Shown: in pieces, positions 24,381 to 32,727 of the stretch
How the letters are laid out: each line of letters begins with the position of its first letter
Numbering within the stretch: position 1 is the stretch's first letter
DNA from: Fundicoccus culcitae
GTDB taxonomy: Bacteria; Bacillota; Bacilli; Lactobacillales; Aerococcaceae
NCBI RefSeq assembly: GCF_024661895.1
Contig: NZ_CP102453.1
Location: 2,480,001-2,544,000 of the forward strand
DNA: 64,000 nt
Reading direction: 5' to 3'
Position numbers and translations under genes: made by a program
The notes under the pieces: model-generated
Told to the model about the DNA's origin: nothing
Database searches by the model: none
Seen by the model: only the letters and a program-made list of their open reading frames with translations

Positions 24381-24422
24381 ATTATAGCCAAACACCCCCA
24401 GACAGAACTTGACGAGGGTCAA
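24381..24422 (-). promoter_or_regulatory. FNR-type box and -10 of the 99-residue gene
   Basis: TTGACGAGGGTCAA at 24409-24422, flanked by AAC and GTT; -10 TATAAT (minus strand) at 24381-24386, centre distance 32. Confidence 0.85.
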
Positions 24423-24430
24423 GTTTCCTC

Positions 24431-24447
24431 AAATAAATACCCCTGCT
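24431..24447 (-). repeat. Dispersed motif beside the FNR box
   Basis: Plus strand AAATAAATACCCCTGCT, one core change (ATAC for ATAT). It lies upstream of the FNR-type promoter of the minus-strand gene. Confidence 0.65.
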
Positions 24448-24481
24448 TCACGCCAAAGCAAGCATTATTTCACTCAACCAT

Positions 24482-24563
24482 TGTAAGCGCTTGACAAAAA
24501 ATAAAAGAATCGATATGTTCAAATTAGCAAAATAATCTCATTAAAATAGTGAAAACGCTATGC
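24482..24563 (+). promoter_or_regulatory. Two cre-like sites before the ornithine operon
   Basis: TGTAAGCGCTTGAC at 24482-24495 overlaps a -35-like TTGACA, with TATGTT 17 bases on. TGAAAACGCTATGC at 24550-24563 is a second match to TGWAANCGNTNWCA with two changes. CcpA repression of ornithine use while sugars are present would be expected. A stretch to 24660 holds further AT-rich promoter-like sequence. Confidence 0.5.
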
Positions 24564-24717
24564 TCAAATTGAATATCAACTATTCACAATATAAATATTT
24601 TTTATAGAATTGTCTGATATACTTTTATGTGAATGAAAGGGCTTTAATAGAATTAAGGAGGGTAGCGTGTATTCAAATCAAGCTTCAATTAACTATTTTA
24701 GGAGGATTTACCTATTT

Positions 24718-26070
24718 ATGAGTGAAACAACAGAAAACGTAACGATAAATACAGAAAGTACAAAATTTAATTTGCGTGAAGCCATCTTGTATGGAATTAA
24801 TGTCGTTTTGGGCGCAGGCATCCTGCTGTTGCCGAAAATTATCTATCGCGATTTAGGACCTGCCTCAATTTTAGCGATGATATTTAGTGCTTTTTTGGTC
24901 TTTCTACTTGCTTTGTGTTTTGCTGAAGTGGCTGGTTATGTGTCTGAAAACGGGGGAGCCTATACCTATGCCAAAGTTGCCTATGGAGAGAAAACGGCTT
25001 TTGTGATCGGGATTCTTTCGTGGTTTACCGTAACAGCGGTTTGGTCTGCGTCAGCTAGTGGTTTAGGTGAAATTTTAGGGGCTACATTTCCTATTTTTGC
25101 CGGCTACGAAATGATTATTGCCGCTTTAGTTATCATCTTTTTTATGTTTATGAACTTAGGTGGCTTAAAAGTTATTAAAGGATTTTCAAATGTTGTCACG
25201 ATTTCGAAAGTCGTTCCATTTATATTTGTAGGAATTATGGGATTATTCTTCATTAAAGGTGGAATAGATGCTGGAAATTGGACGCCTTTTATACAAATAT
25301 CCGAAGACACCACCTTTTCTTCAGCCTTGGCCTCGACGGCCATGACCGTATTTTATACCTTTGTTGGTTTTGAAACGTTGCCCATCATAGGTGGTGAAGT
25401 AGAAGATTCAAAACGCAACATGCCAAAGGCTGTTCTAATATCACTAACGATTGTCACTATTATGTATGTCTTGTTAATCGCAGCTGCCATCACCATGCTG
25501 GGTCCGGATATATTAGCGACGAACACACCTATCCAAGACGCTTTTGCTGCGATGGTGGGCTCTTGGGGCTTTTGGTTTGTCAGTATCGCTGCCATTATTT
25601 CTTTAATCGGGCTAAACGTGGGCGATTCAACGCATAGTCCCCGCTTACTCGAATCCATTGCTGAAGATGGTTTATTGCCTGAATCCGTTTCGAAAAGAAA
25701 TGAAAGTGGAACACCTGTTGCATCGATTATCCTTACATCAGTGGTAGCCTTAATACTGGTTTTATCAGGTTCATTTGAAACCTTAGTTGATTTAAGTGTT
25801 GTATTTAACTTCTTCGCCTTTATACCGACAGCTCTAGCCGTTATTGTGTTAAGAAGAAAAAGTGCTCGCGGTGAATTAGCCGAAAAATACTCGAATGAGG
25901 GGCAATTTAGAGTACCTGGTGGCTATACTATTCCAATATTAGCCATCATCGTGAGTTTTTGGATGATTTTATCCGATAGTTTACTCCATTTACGAACCGC
26001 TCTGATAGGGATTGTTATTTCACTCATCATTTATTACCTATTCAACATTAACAAAATGAAGAAAACGTAA
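24718..26070 (+). CDS. APC-family amino acid permease, probably ornithine
   Basis: 450 residues from the ATG at 24718, twelve membrane helices. The first helix contains YGINVVLGAGILLLPK, the unwound substrate-binding region of the amino acid-polyamine-organocation family. The ribosome site AGGAGG lies 12 bases before this ATG. An in-frame GTG at 24667 with a perfect AAGGAGG five bases before it would add 17 residues, so both starts could be used. First gene before orr and ord on the same strand, hence the guess that it imports ornithine or exchanges it; arginine or alanine are alternatives. Confidence 0.8.
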   Translation: MSETTENVTINTESTKFNLREAILYGINVVLGAGILLLPKIIYRDLGPASILAMIFSAFLVFLLALCFAEVAGYVSENGGAYTYAKVAYGEKTAFVIGILSWFTVTAVWSASASGLGEILGATFPIFAGYEMIIAALVIIFFMFMNLGGLKVIKGFSNVVTISKVVPFIFVGIMGLFFIKGGIDAGNWTPFIQISEDTTFSSALASTAMTVFYTFVGFETLPIIGGEVEDSKRNMPKAVLISLTIVTIMYVLLIAAAITMLGPDILATNTPIQDAFAAMVGSWGFWFVSIAAIISLIGLNVGDSTHSPRLLESIAEDGLLPESVSKRNESGTPVASIILTSVVALILVLSGSFETLVDLSVVFNFFAFIPTALAVIVLRRKSARGELAEKYSNEGQFRVPGGYTIPILAIIVSFWMILSDSLLHLRTALIGIVISLIIYYLFNINKMKKT

Positions 26071-26109
26071 TATCTTTTTACCCCAAACCAACAGAAAGGA
26101 CGTGATTAT

Positions 26110-27177
26110 ATGCAATATCCACGTGTGACCGTCGATAGGACAAAACTCAAACATAACTTGGACTATTTAAGCAACAAACTTAAGGCAAAAGGCATTCAGG
26201 TAGCGGCGGTGACCAAGGTATTTAGTGCCTATCCAGAACTAGTCGCCTTATACGCTGACACCAAAAATGTAGCTTTTTTAGCGGACTCAAGACTGGAAAA
26301 TTTTGCGAATTATCCTACCGATATCAAACAAGAAAAACTGCTGTTGCGCATTCCGATGCTGTCCCAAGTTCAAAAACTCGTTGAGACCGTCGATATCAGT
26401 TTGAACTCACAGCTTGAAACCATCCAAGCCATTAATCAAACCGCTCAAACCCAAAATAAATATCACAAAATCATCCTGATGATTGATTTAGGCGACCTTA
26501 GAGAGGGCATCTTTGAGCAAGCAGAAATCGACCAAACGGTCGAAGCCATTTTAAAACTGCCACACATCGAACTCATAGGTATCGGCGTTAATTTAACGTG
26601 TTACGGCGCGATTATTCCTAATTACGCCATCTTGCAACAATTAGTTGAACACAAACAACGCATTGAAGCAACTTTCAATATCCAACTCGACATCCTTTCA
26701 GGCGGAAACTCGTCTACTTTATATTTATTAGACGAAGCCATTCCTCCAGAAATTAACCAGCTGCGAATAGGGGAGGCCTTCGTCTTAGGCGTTGAAACAG
26801 CCTTTGGAAAGCCCATCCCTCAGATGCATCAAGACGTCTTTACCCTAGAAGCAGAAATCATCGAATACCGTGATAAGCCGTCTCTGCCGATTGGACAAGT
26901 GGGTCAAGACGCCTTTGGTCAAAAACCAACCTTCGTAGATAAAGGCACGATGCGCCGAGGCATTCTGGCGCTAGGTAAGCAGGATGTTGATCCAAGCAAT
27001 ATTAAACCTAGAGACAAGCGCCTTGAAATCATCGGAGCGAGTTCCGATCACCTGATTCTGGACTTTACCCAAGCCAAAGAAGACTATCAATTAGGGGATA
27101 CCGTTCAATTCGACTTGACCTACGGCTCCCTGCTTAATGTGTTTACTAGCAAATATGTCGCGAAGGTATTTATTTAG
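26110..27177 (+). CDS. orr: Ornithine racemase
   Basis: 355 residues, fold-type III PLP enzyme. The PLP lysine is in VAAVTKVFSAY near residue 37; LMIDLGDLREGIF near 126, LSGGNSSTLY near 198 and LRIGEAFVLG near 218 match the ornithine racemase group. It would convert L-ornithine to D-ornithine, the substrate of the aminomutase encoded 4 kb downstream. Context (permease before, ord after at 10 bases) makes this the pathway enzyme rather than the paralogue at 7715. The last codons carry a GGTATTTATTTAGGAG string in which the dispersed motif core, with one change, merges into the ribosome site of ord. Confidence 0.9.
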   Translation: MQYPRVTVDRTKLKHNLDYLSNKLKAKGIQVAAVTKVFSAYPELVALYADTKNVAFLADSRLENFANYPTDIKQEKLLLRIPMLSQVQKLVETVDISLNSQLETIQAINQTAQTQNKYHKIILMIDLGDLREGIFEQAEIDQTVEAILKLPHIELIGIGVNLTCYGAIIPNYAILQQLVEHKQRIEATFNIQLDILSGGNSSTLYLLDEAIPPEINQLRIGEAFVLGVETAFGKPIPQMHQDVFTLEAEIIEYRDKPSLPIGQVGQDAFGQKPTFVDKGTMRRGILALGKQDVDPSNIKPRDKRLEIIGASSDHLILDFTQAKEDYQLGDTVQFDLTYGSLLNVFTSKYVAKVFI

Positions 27178-27187
27178 GAGGTTTAAA

Positions 27188-28246
27188 ATGGAAAATATTA
27201 AAGTCATCATTTGGGGTTTAGGCGCCATGGGAAGTGGCGTGGCAAGAACTCTCTTGCAGAAAAAAGGAATCGATATAGTTGGTGCCATTGATATGGGTGA
27301 AAAAGTCGGAAAACCTCTTTTCGAGGTCATCAACCAAAGCCACCCCCATAAAATAAATATCCCTGTCGGCACAACTGACGATTACATCAAAGCTAACCAA
27401 GCCGATGTTGTGATTATTTGTACCGATTCATATGTCAAAGGGAATTTCGAAAAAATCAAACGCGTTCTTGAAAACAAAATGAATGTTATTTCAAGTGCCG
27501 AAGAAATGGCCTATCCCAAAGCACAAAATCCAGAATTAGCCGCTGAAATCGACCGACTGGCTAAGGAAAACGGCGTTTCGGTTTTAGGGACAGGTATTAA
27601 TCCTGGGCATATTATGGATTTATTAGTCTTAGTTATGACCGGAGCTTTGGTGGATGTTAAACAAATTACCTCAAAACGCATCAATTCTCTGTCGCCGTTT
27701 GGTAAAGCCGTCATGGAAGAGCAAGGGATTGGGTTGACGCCCGAAGCCTTTAACCAACGCAAAGCCGCTGGCGAAATGGCCGGGCATGTTGGTTTTGAAG
27801 AATCCGTTCATATGATGGCCGATGCCCTTGGGGTCCAACTTGACGCATTGACCACAGAGATGCAACCTATTATCACCGAGGTCGACCGCAAATCCCCTTA
27901 TGGTGAAGCCAAAGCTGGTCAAGTGGCAGGTGTCGATATGAGCGCTAAAGGGATGGTTGACGGCAAGGAGTTCTTTACCCTCCAACATCCGCAACAAATT
28001 GAACCTGAGCAAGTGGGCGTAGAAACAGGGGATTACGTGATTATCGACGGCAGTCCCAATGTCAATCTCGTTAACACGCCTGAAATTGAAGGGGGTCTCG
28101 GAACCATCGCTATGTTGGTGAATATGATTCCCAAAATTATCAACGCCGAGGCTGGTTTGAAAACCATGATTGATCTACCCATTCCACACGCCATTCTTGG
28201 CGACTTTAGAGATCAAGTGAATGAAGCTAAAAGACCCTTTAAATAA
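27188..28246 (+). CDS. ord: 2,4-diaminopentanoate dehydrogenase
   Basis: 352 residues from the ATG at 27188 behind TAGGAGG; the ORF extends upstream into orr but has no site there. An N-terminal Rossmann fold (VIIWGLGAMGSGVARTLL, residues 5-22) and a dihydrodipicolinate-reductase-like catalytic part with LGTGINPGHIMDL near residue 137 match Ord. It oxidatively deaminates (2R,4S)-2,4-diaminopentanoate to 2-amino-4-oxopentanoate with NAD(P). A near-full copy of the dispersed motif lies in the gene (27351-27367), read K-I-N-I-P-V, and another overlaps the stop codon. Confidence 0.92.
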   Translation: MENIKVIIWGLGAMGSGVARTLLQKKGIDIVGAIDMGEKVGKPLFEVINQSHPHKINIPVGTTDDYIKANQADVVIICTDSYVKGNFEKIKRVLENKMNVISSAEEMAYPKAQNPELAAEIDRLAKENGVSVLGTGINPGHIMDLLVLVMTGALVDVKQITSKRINSLSPFGKAVMEEQGIGLTPEAFNQRKAAGEMAGHVGFEESVHMMADALGVQLDALTTEMQPIITEVDRKSPYGEAKAGQVAGVDMSAKGMVDGKEFFTLQHPQQIEPEQVGVETGDYVIIDGSPNVNLVNTPEIEGGLGTIAMLVNMIPKIINAEAGLKTMIDLPIPHAILGDFRDQVNEAKRPFK

Positions 28247-28257
28247 ATACCCCTGCC
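28241..28257 (+). repeat. Dispersed motif overlapping the ord stop
   Basis: AAATAAATACCCCTGCC, the first TAA being the stop codon of ord. Two differences from the consensus. Confidence 0.65.
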
Positions 28258-28268
28258 CATAAGCAATT

Positions 28269-28362
28269 AGGACAGAATAGCATTATTCTGTCCAAAATCA
28301 GAAGGAAAAAGGACAGAATAGCGGTATTCTGTCCAAAATTGGAAGAAAAAAGGACAGAATAG
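28269..28362. repeat. GGACAGAATAG hairpin units inside the ornithine operon
   Basis: Two perfect or near-perfect stems (GGACAGAATAG with CTATTCTGTCC type arms) and a third half-unit, same family as 7268-7391. They separate ord from ortA by 163 bases and may modulate read-through. Confidence 0.8.
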
Positions 28363-28409
28363 CTTGAATTAGTAACGACCTAATGACACAAAGATAAGGA
28401 GCGATAGGA

Positions 28410-28721
28410 TTGGTTAAAAAAGGCGAATGGGTACAAATTTCAGCGGTTGTTTTAACGGCTGAACAACGAGCGGCGCAAGTTCCAGAAGATACAAAAGCGA
28501 CGCCGTTAATTATGTGGGTTAAGGGGTATTTATTAGAAGAAGAAGCGGAAGTAGGGCAAGAAGTGATGATTGAAACGGTCACGAAACGCAGAGTTGGCGG
28601 GACTTTAGTCCAAGTTAATCCGGTTTACACACATTCTTTTGGCCGTTACATCCCTGAAATTACCCAAATTCATCAACTATTAGCTGATGCTTTGGAAGGC
28701 GGTGCGGAAAATGACGGATAA
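28410..28721 (+). CDS. ortA: 2-amino-4-oxopentanoate thiolase, alpha subunit
   Basis: 103 residues starting at TTG with AAGGAG eight bases upstream; no ATG or GTG is better placed. OrtA is the small partner (about 100 residues) of the PLP thiolase that splits 2-amino-4-oxopentanoate with CoA to acetyl-CoA and D-alanine. The string WVKGYLLEEEAEVGQEVMIE and VNPVYTHSFGRYIPE near the end match the family as I know it. It overlaps ortB by 11 bases, the usual order for this enzyme. Confidence 0.85.
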   Translation: MVKKGEWVQISAVVLTAEQRAAQVPEDTKATPLIMWVKGYLLEEEAEVGQEVMIETVTKRRVGGTLVQVNPVYTHSFGRYIPEITQIHQLLADALEGGAENDG

Positions 28722-30129
28722 GGCTTATGAAACGGTGATGGCTCGAAAAAATCAAATTATGAGTGATTCGTTACAAATCAATTATGCTGATTTTGAGGGC
28801 GAGGGTATTAGCTTTGATTACGAACATATGATGAATTCTGTCGCTTATAGTATGGATGAGATGATTAGCATTCAAAGAGAGCTTGGGGTTGGAAATACAC
28901 CGATTGTTGAACTTAAGAATATGACGCAACTGGCACGGAAGTATGATCCTGCCGGTAAAGGGGCAAGGATATTTATTAAAGATGAAGCGGCTAATGCGTC
29001 GGGGAGTTTCAAGGACCGGCGGGCATCGATATCGTGTTATCATGCTAAAAAATTAGGCTATAAGGGTGTTGTGACGGCCACTTCGGGCAATTATGGGGCG
29101 GCGGTGGCAGCACATGCGGCTAAATTGGGGCTCAAATGTATCGTAGTTCAGGAATGCTTTGATTCTAAGGAAGTGGGGCAACCAGAAATTGTTGAAAAGG
29201 CACGTAAATGTGAGGCCTTAGGGGCTGAAGTCGTGCAATTAACGGTTGGACCTGAGTTGTTTTATCAATTTTTAAAAATCCTTGAAGAGACCGGCTATTT
29301 TAATGCGTCGCTATACACACCCTTTGGGATTGCGGGGGTCGAAACCTTAGGCTATGAAATTAAGCAACAATTTGACCGTCAAGTGGGTCAACAACCGGAT
29401 GTGGTAGTGGTTACCAATGCAGGTGGAGGCAACTTAACGGGGACGGTTCGTGGCTTGAGAAAAGCGGGCAATACTAGCTCACAAATCGTAGCGGCTAGTG
29501 TGGATTTGTCGGGTTTACATATGGCTTCGGATGAGGATTTTAATCGGAAGTCCTTCACGACGGGGCACACAGGTTTTGGAATTCCCTTTTCGACTAATCC
29601 CGATCGTTCAGACGTTCCCCGTTCAGCGGCTCGCCCGTTACGCTACATGGATCGTTATGTGCTTGTCAAACAGGGGGAAGTCTTTTTCATCACCGAAACG
29701 CTAGCCTGGATTGAAGGATTAGAGAAAGGTCCAGCAGGCAATACCTCTTTAGCGGCGGCATTTGCTTTAGCCCAAGATATGGATGAAGATCAAATCATTC
29801 TGGTGCAGGAAACGGAATATACGGGGGCAGGTAAGAGTGTCCAACCGCAATTAAGCTTTGCCCGCGATAATGGCATTGATATTTATTTTGGGGATCCGGA
29901 TGAGGAAGTTCCAGGGGAATCGATTGTTTTACCCAAGGATCCTGGCTTAATCAAGGCGCGTGATTTGGATTTAAATCAGCCTAAGCGGTCACGGATTAGA
30001 ACGGCGCTGGCTCAGTCACCGTCAAGCGCAAACTTTTCGCCAGCCGAGTGGCAGTTTTTAGCCGAGGAAATTAACGGAAGCATTGAAGACGTTGAAGCAT
30101 TTGTTCAAGAATTAACAGGAGGAGCGTAA
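28711..30129 (+). CDS. ortB: 2-amino-4-oxopentanoate thiolase, beta subunit
   Basis: 472 residues from the ATG at 28711, overlapping ortA. It has the threonine-synthase-like PLP fold type II: the PLP lysine is in ASGSFKDRRASI near residue 98, and the phosphate-binding loop in NAGGGNLTGTVRG near 240. Together with OrtA it carries out the thiolytic cleavage that yields acetyl-CoA and D-alanine, the energy-yielding end of the oxidative ornithine pathway. Two motif cores lie inside the gene at 28968 and 29878. Confidence 0.92.
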   Translation: MTDKAYETVMARKNQIMSDSLQINYADFEGEGISFDYEHMMNSVAYSMDEMISIQRELGVGNTPIVELKNMTQLARKYDPAGKGARIFIKDEAANASGSFKDRRASISCYHAKKLGYKGVVTATSGNYGAAVAAHAAKLGLKCIVVQECFDSKEVGQPEIVEKARKCEALGAEVVQLTVGPELFYQFLKILEETGYFNASLYTPFGIAGVETLGYEIKQQFDRQVGQQPDVVVVTNAGGGNLTGTVRGLRKAGNTSSQIVAASVDLSGLHMASDEDFNRKSFTTGHTGFGIPFSTNPDRSDVPRSAARPLRYMDRYVLVKQGEVFFITETLAWIEGLEKGPAGNTSLAAAFALAQDMDEDQIILVQETEYTGAGKSVQPQLSFARDNGIDIYFGDPDEEVPGESIVLPKDPGLIKARDLDLNQPKRSRIRTALAQSPSSANFSPAEWQFLAEEINGSIEDVEAFVQELTGGA

Positions 30130-30134
30130 ACATA

Positions 30135-30512
30135 ATGGAAGAAACGAAAAATTTTGAGGAAGCTAGACAGCCTTTAGCGCACTTATCCGATGAAGCCTTA
30201 AAAGATCACTTTTGGGAGTTAATTGATGAAATCATCGCACCGCTTTTAAAAATGGGACACGAATATACCTCGCCTTCCATTGAACGGTCTGTGATTATGC
30301 GGATGGGCTTTTCCTCGACTGAGGCAACAGCCATCGTCGATCAAGTCTTAAAATATGATTTTATGTCCAAAGGAGCCGGTCACTTGGTTTATCGCATCGC
30401 TAAGGAAAATGACTTATCCATTCGACAAGCAGGACTTGAGTTGGGTGAAGGTAAGCACTGGGATCAAGTGGAAGCCATTTTTAGAGGAGGGGATGTCAAT
30501 GACGGAATATAA
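30135..30512 (+). CDS. oraS: D-ornithine 4,5-aminomutase, small subunit
   Basis: 125 residues behind AGGAGG, close to the usual length of OraS (about 120). It is a mostly helical subunit that assembles with OraE. EYTSPSIERSVIMRMGFSS near residues 48-66 and GAGHLVYRIAKE near 88-99 are characteristic. Overlaps oraE by 14 bases, which suggests coupled synthesis of the two subunits. Confidence 0.9.
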   Translation: MEETKNFEEARQPLAHLSDEALKDHFWELIDEIIAPLLKMGHEYTSPSIERSVIMRMGFSSTEATAIVDQVLKYDFMSKGAGHLVYRIAKENDLSIRQAGLELGEGKHWDQVEAIFRGGDVNDGI

Positions 30513-32721
30513 ATTAAATATAAACGAAAAAATTGATATTAATAAAATTCTGGAAAACCTAGAAGATTACCGACCTAAGCGTCGGGGATGGACGTGGCGG
30601 ACGCCGGTACCACAATATCAAATGCATCAATTTAACTATAAAGATATGTCGCGCCCACTCAAAAATTATGTGGCTTTGCCGTCGGCTAAGTATTTTGATA
30701 ATATTGACCCACAAGGAACGCCGTCTATTACCACCGAAATAGCCTCTGGTCGTTTTGAAGATGACATTCGGCGGATGCGGATGGCGGCTTGGCATGGGGC
30801 GGACCATATTATGGTGATTCGTACAGCAGGGCAATCCCATTTTGAGGGTCTGATTGAAGGAACCCCGCAAGGTGTGGGGGGTGTGCCTATTACTAGAAAA
30901 CAAGTACGGGCGCAAAGAAAAGCCCTCGACTTAATTGAAGAAGAAGTCGGTCGTCCCATTAATTACCATTCCTATATTTCAGGAATTGCTGGACCGGAGA
31001 TTGCGGTCATGTTTGCCGAAGAAGGCGTAAATGGCGCCCACCAAGACCCGCAATACAATGTTTTATACCGCAATATCAATATGGTACGTTCCTTTGTTGA
31101 TGCTTGTGAGGCTAAAAGGGTGATGGCTTGGGCTGGGATTGCGCAAATTGATGGAGCGCATAATGCCAATGCGACGGCACGTGAAGCGTGGAAAGTGATG
31201 CCTGAATTAATGGTCCAACATGCTATTAACACCGGTGTTTCATCTAAAGTGGGGATTGAAGACGGCAATATTTGTTTATCAACCGTTCCACCGACGGCAC
31301 CACCCGCACCATCGATGACGATTGATTTGCCGTATGCTGTTGCCCTCAGAGAGTTCTTTGATAAATATCGCATGCGGGCACAACAAAACACCAAATATAT
31401 GGAAGCTTCAACCCGTGAAGCCACTGTCACCCATACACTCAATATCTTAATTTCTAAGTTGACGAGTGCCGATATTCAATCAACCATTACTCCTGATGAA
31501 GGCCGTAATGTCCCATGGCATATTTACAATGTGGAGGCGGTCGATACGGCTAAGCAAGTTTTCCAAGGGCTGGATGGTTTGAATGACTTATTAGAACTAA
31601 AAGAAGACGGCCAACTGAGAGATGATGCGCGTGAAATTAAAGAACGTGCTGTTTTGTTCCTAGAAGCCATTATTGCCCAAGGCGGTTATTTCCAAGCTGT
31701 TGAAAATGGCATGTTTGTTGACTCTGGCGAATTTCCAGACCGGAATGGCGATGGGATTAAACGTGAAATTAATGGGGGCATTGGCGCCAACTCCGTCTAC
31801 AAACGTGACGCAGATTATATGGCACCTGTGACCGCACACTATGGATACAATAATGTGGCCCAGTATGATGAAGCAGCGGTCCAAAACCCATCGAGTTTGA
31901 TAAACGGTTCAACCTTAGAAGATCCGGATAAAATCGTCTACATTGATGAGCTGGATGAGACCGATAATGTTAATATCCGCTTAGCCGAATCTAAACCTTA
32001 CCGTGAAGAAGGCAAAATCAAACCTGAAGCCGAGTGGGCAGGTGACGGCGTGATCTTGTTAACCTTTATGATTCCAGAATCCAAACGGATAGCCCATTAT
32101 ACGGCTTTAGAAATCGGTAAAAAGATGGGCTTGGAAGAGTGTGAAGTCATCAATACGGAAGTCTTACAAAATGCCGAAGGGACACGTATCGAAATGAAAG
32201 GGATCGTTCCGTTTGTGATTGATAAGGACAGCTTAGTCATTCCTGAAGAACCCACCGTTTTATCCGAAGATGAAATTCGCCAAGACATTGAACGCCAACC
32301 GATGCTCGTTGTCGCCGGAACGATTGGTGAGGATGAACATTCGGTCGGTCTACGCGAAATCATCGACATCAAACACGGGGGTATCGAAAAATACGGCATC
32401 AAAGTTGAGTATTTAGGCACATCCGTTCCGGTCGAAAAAATTGTGGATGCAGCCATTGAAATGGATGCCGATGCGATTATGGCTTCCACCATCATTTCAC
32501 ATGATGAAATTCATTACAAAAACATGAAACGGATTAATGATCTGTGTGTGGAAAAAGGTGTCCGTGACAAGCTAATCTTACTAGCTGGTGGGACCCAAGT
32601 GGTTCCAGAAATTGCCGTTAAAAATGGGATGGATGCCGGCTTCGGTCGCGGAACGAAAGGGGTTAGCGTCGCAACCGCTTTAGTTGAAGCCAGATGGGAA
32701 CGCGAAAACAGAGAGGAGTAA
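30499..32721 (+). CDS. oraE: D-ornithine 4,5-aminomutase, B12- and PLP-binding subunit
   Basis: 740 residues from the ATG at 30499 behind GAGGAGGGG; the frame is open further upstream but overlaps oraS. The long first part is a TIM barrel (MRMAAWHGADHIMVIRTAGQ near residue 92). The C-terminal Rossmann domain carries the cobalamin DxHxxG motif in GEDEHSVGL near 612, and the PLP lysine is expected nearby. It moves the terminal amino group of D-ornithine from C5 to C4, using adenosylcobalamin and PLP. Both cofactors are provided for in the neighbouring genes (pyridoxal kinase-like, riboswitch-controlled B12 uptake, adenosyltransferase). Confidence 0.95.
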   Translation: MTEYKLNINEKIDINKILENLEDYRPKRRGWTWRTPVPQYQMHQFNYKDMSRPLKNYVALPSAKYFDNIDPQGTPSITTEIASGRFEDDIRRMRMAAWHGADHIMVIRTAGQSHFEGLIEGTPQGVGGVPITRKQVRAQRKALDLIEEEVGRPINYHSYISGIAGPEIAVMFAEEGVNGAHQDPQYNVLYRNINMVRSFVDACEAKRVMAWAGIAQIDGAHNANATAREAWKVMPELMVQHAINTGVSSKVGIEDGNICLSTVPPTAPPAPSMTIDLPYAVALREFFDKYRMRAQQNTKYMEASTREATVTHTLNILISKLTSADIQSTITPDEGRNVPWHIYNVEAVDTAKQVFQGLDGLNDLLELKEDGQLRDDAREIKERAVLFLEAIIAQGGYFQAVENGMFVDSGEFPDRNGDGIKREINGGIGANSVYKRDADYMAPVTAHYGYNNVAQYDEAAVQNPSSLINGSTLEDPDKIVYIDELDETDNVNIRLAESKPYREEGKIKPEAEWAGDGVILLTFMIPESKRIAHYTALEIGKKMGLEECEVINTEVLQNAEGTRIEMKGIVPFVIDKDSLVIPEEPTVLSEDEIRQDIERQPMLVVAGTIGEDEHSVGLREIIDIKHGGIEKYGIKVEYLGTSVPVEKIVDAAIEMDADAIMASTIISHDEIHYKNMKRINDLCVEKGVRDKLILLAGGTQVVPEIAVKNGMDAGFGRGTKGVSVATALVEARWERENREE

Positions 32722-32727
32722 CACTCT

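Noticed and set aside
30972-31442. 156-codon minus-strand frame inside oraE
   Set aside because: Antisense to a strongly conserved coding region; no promoter or ribosome site.
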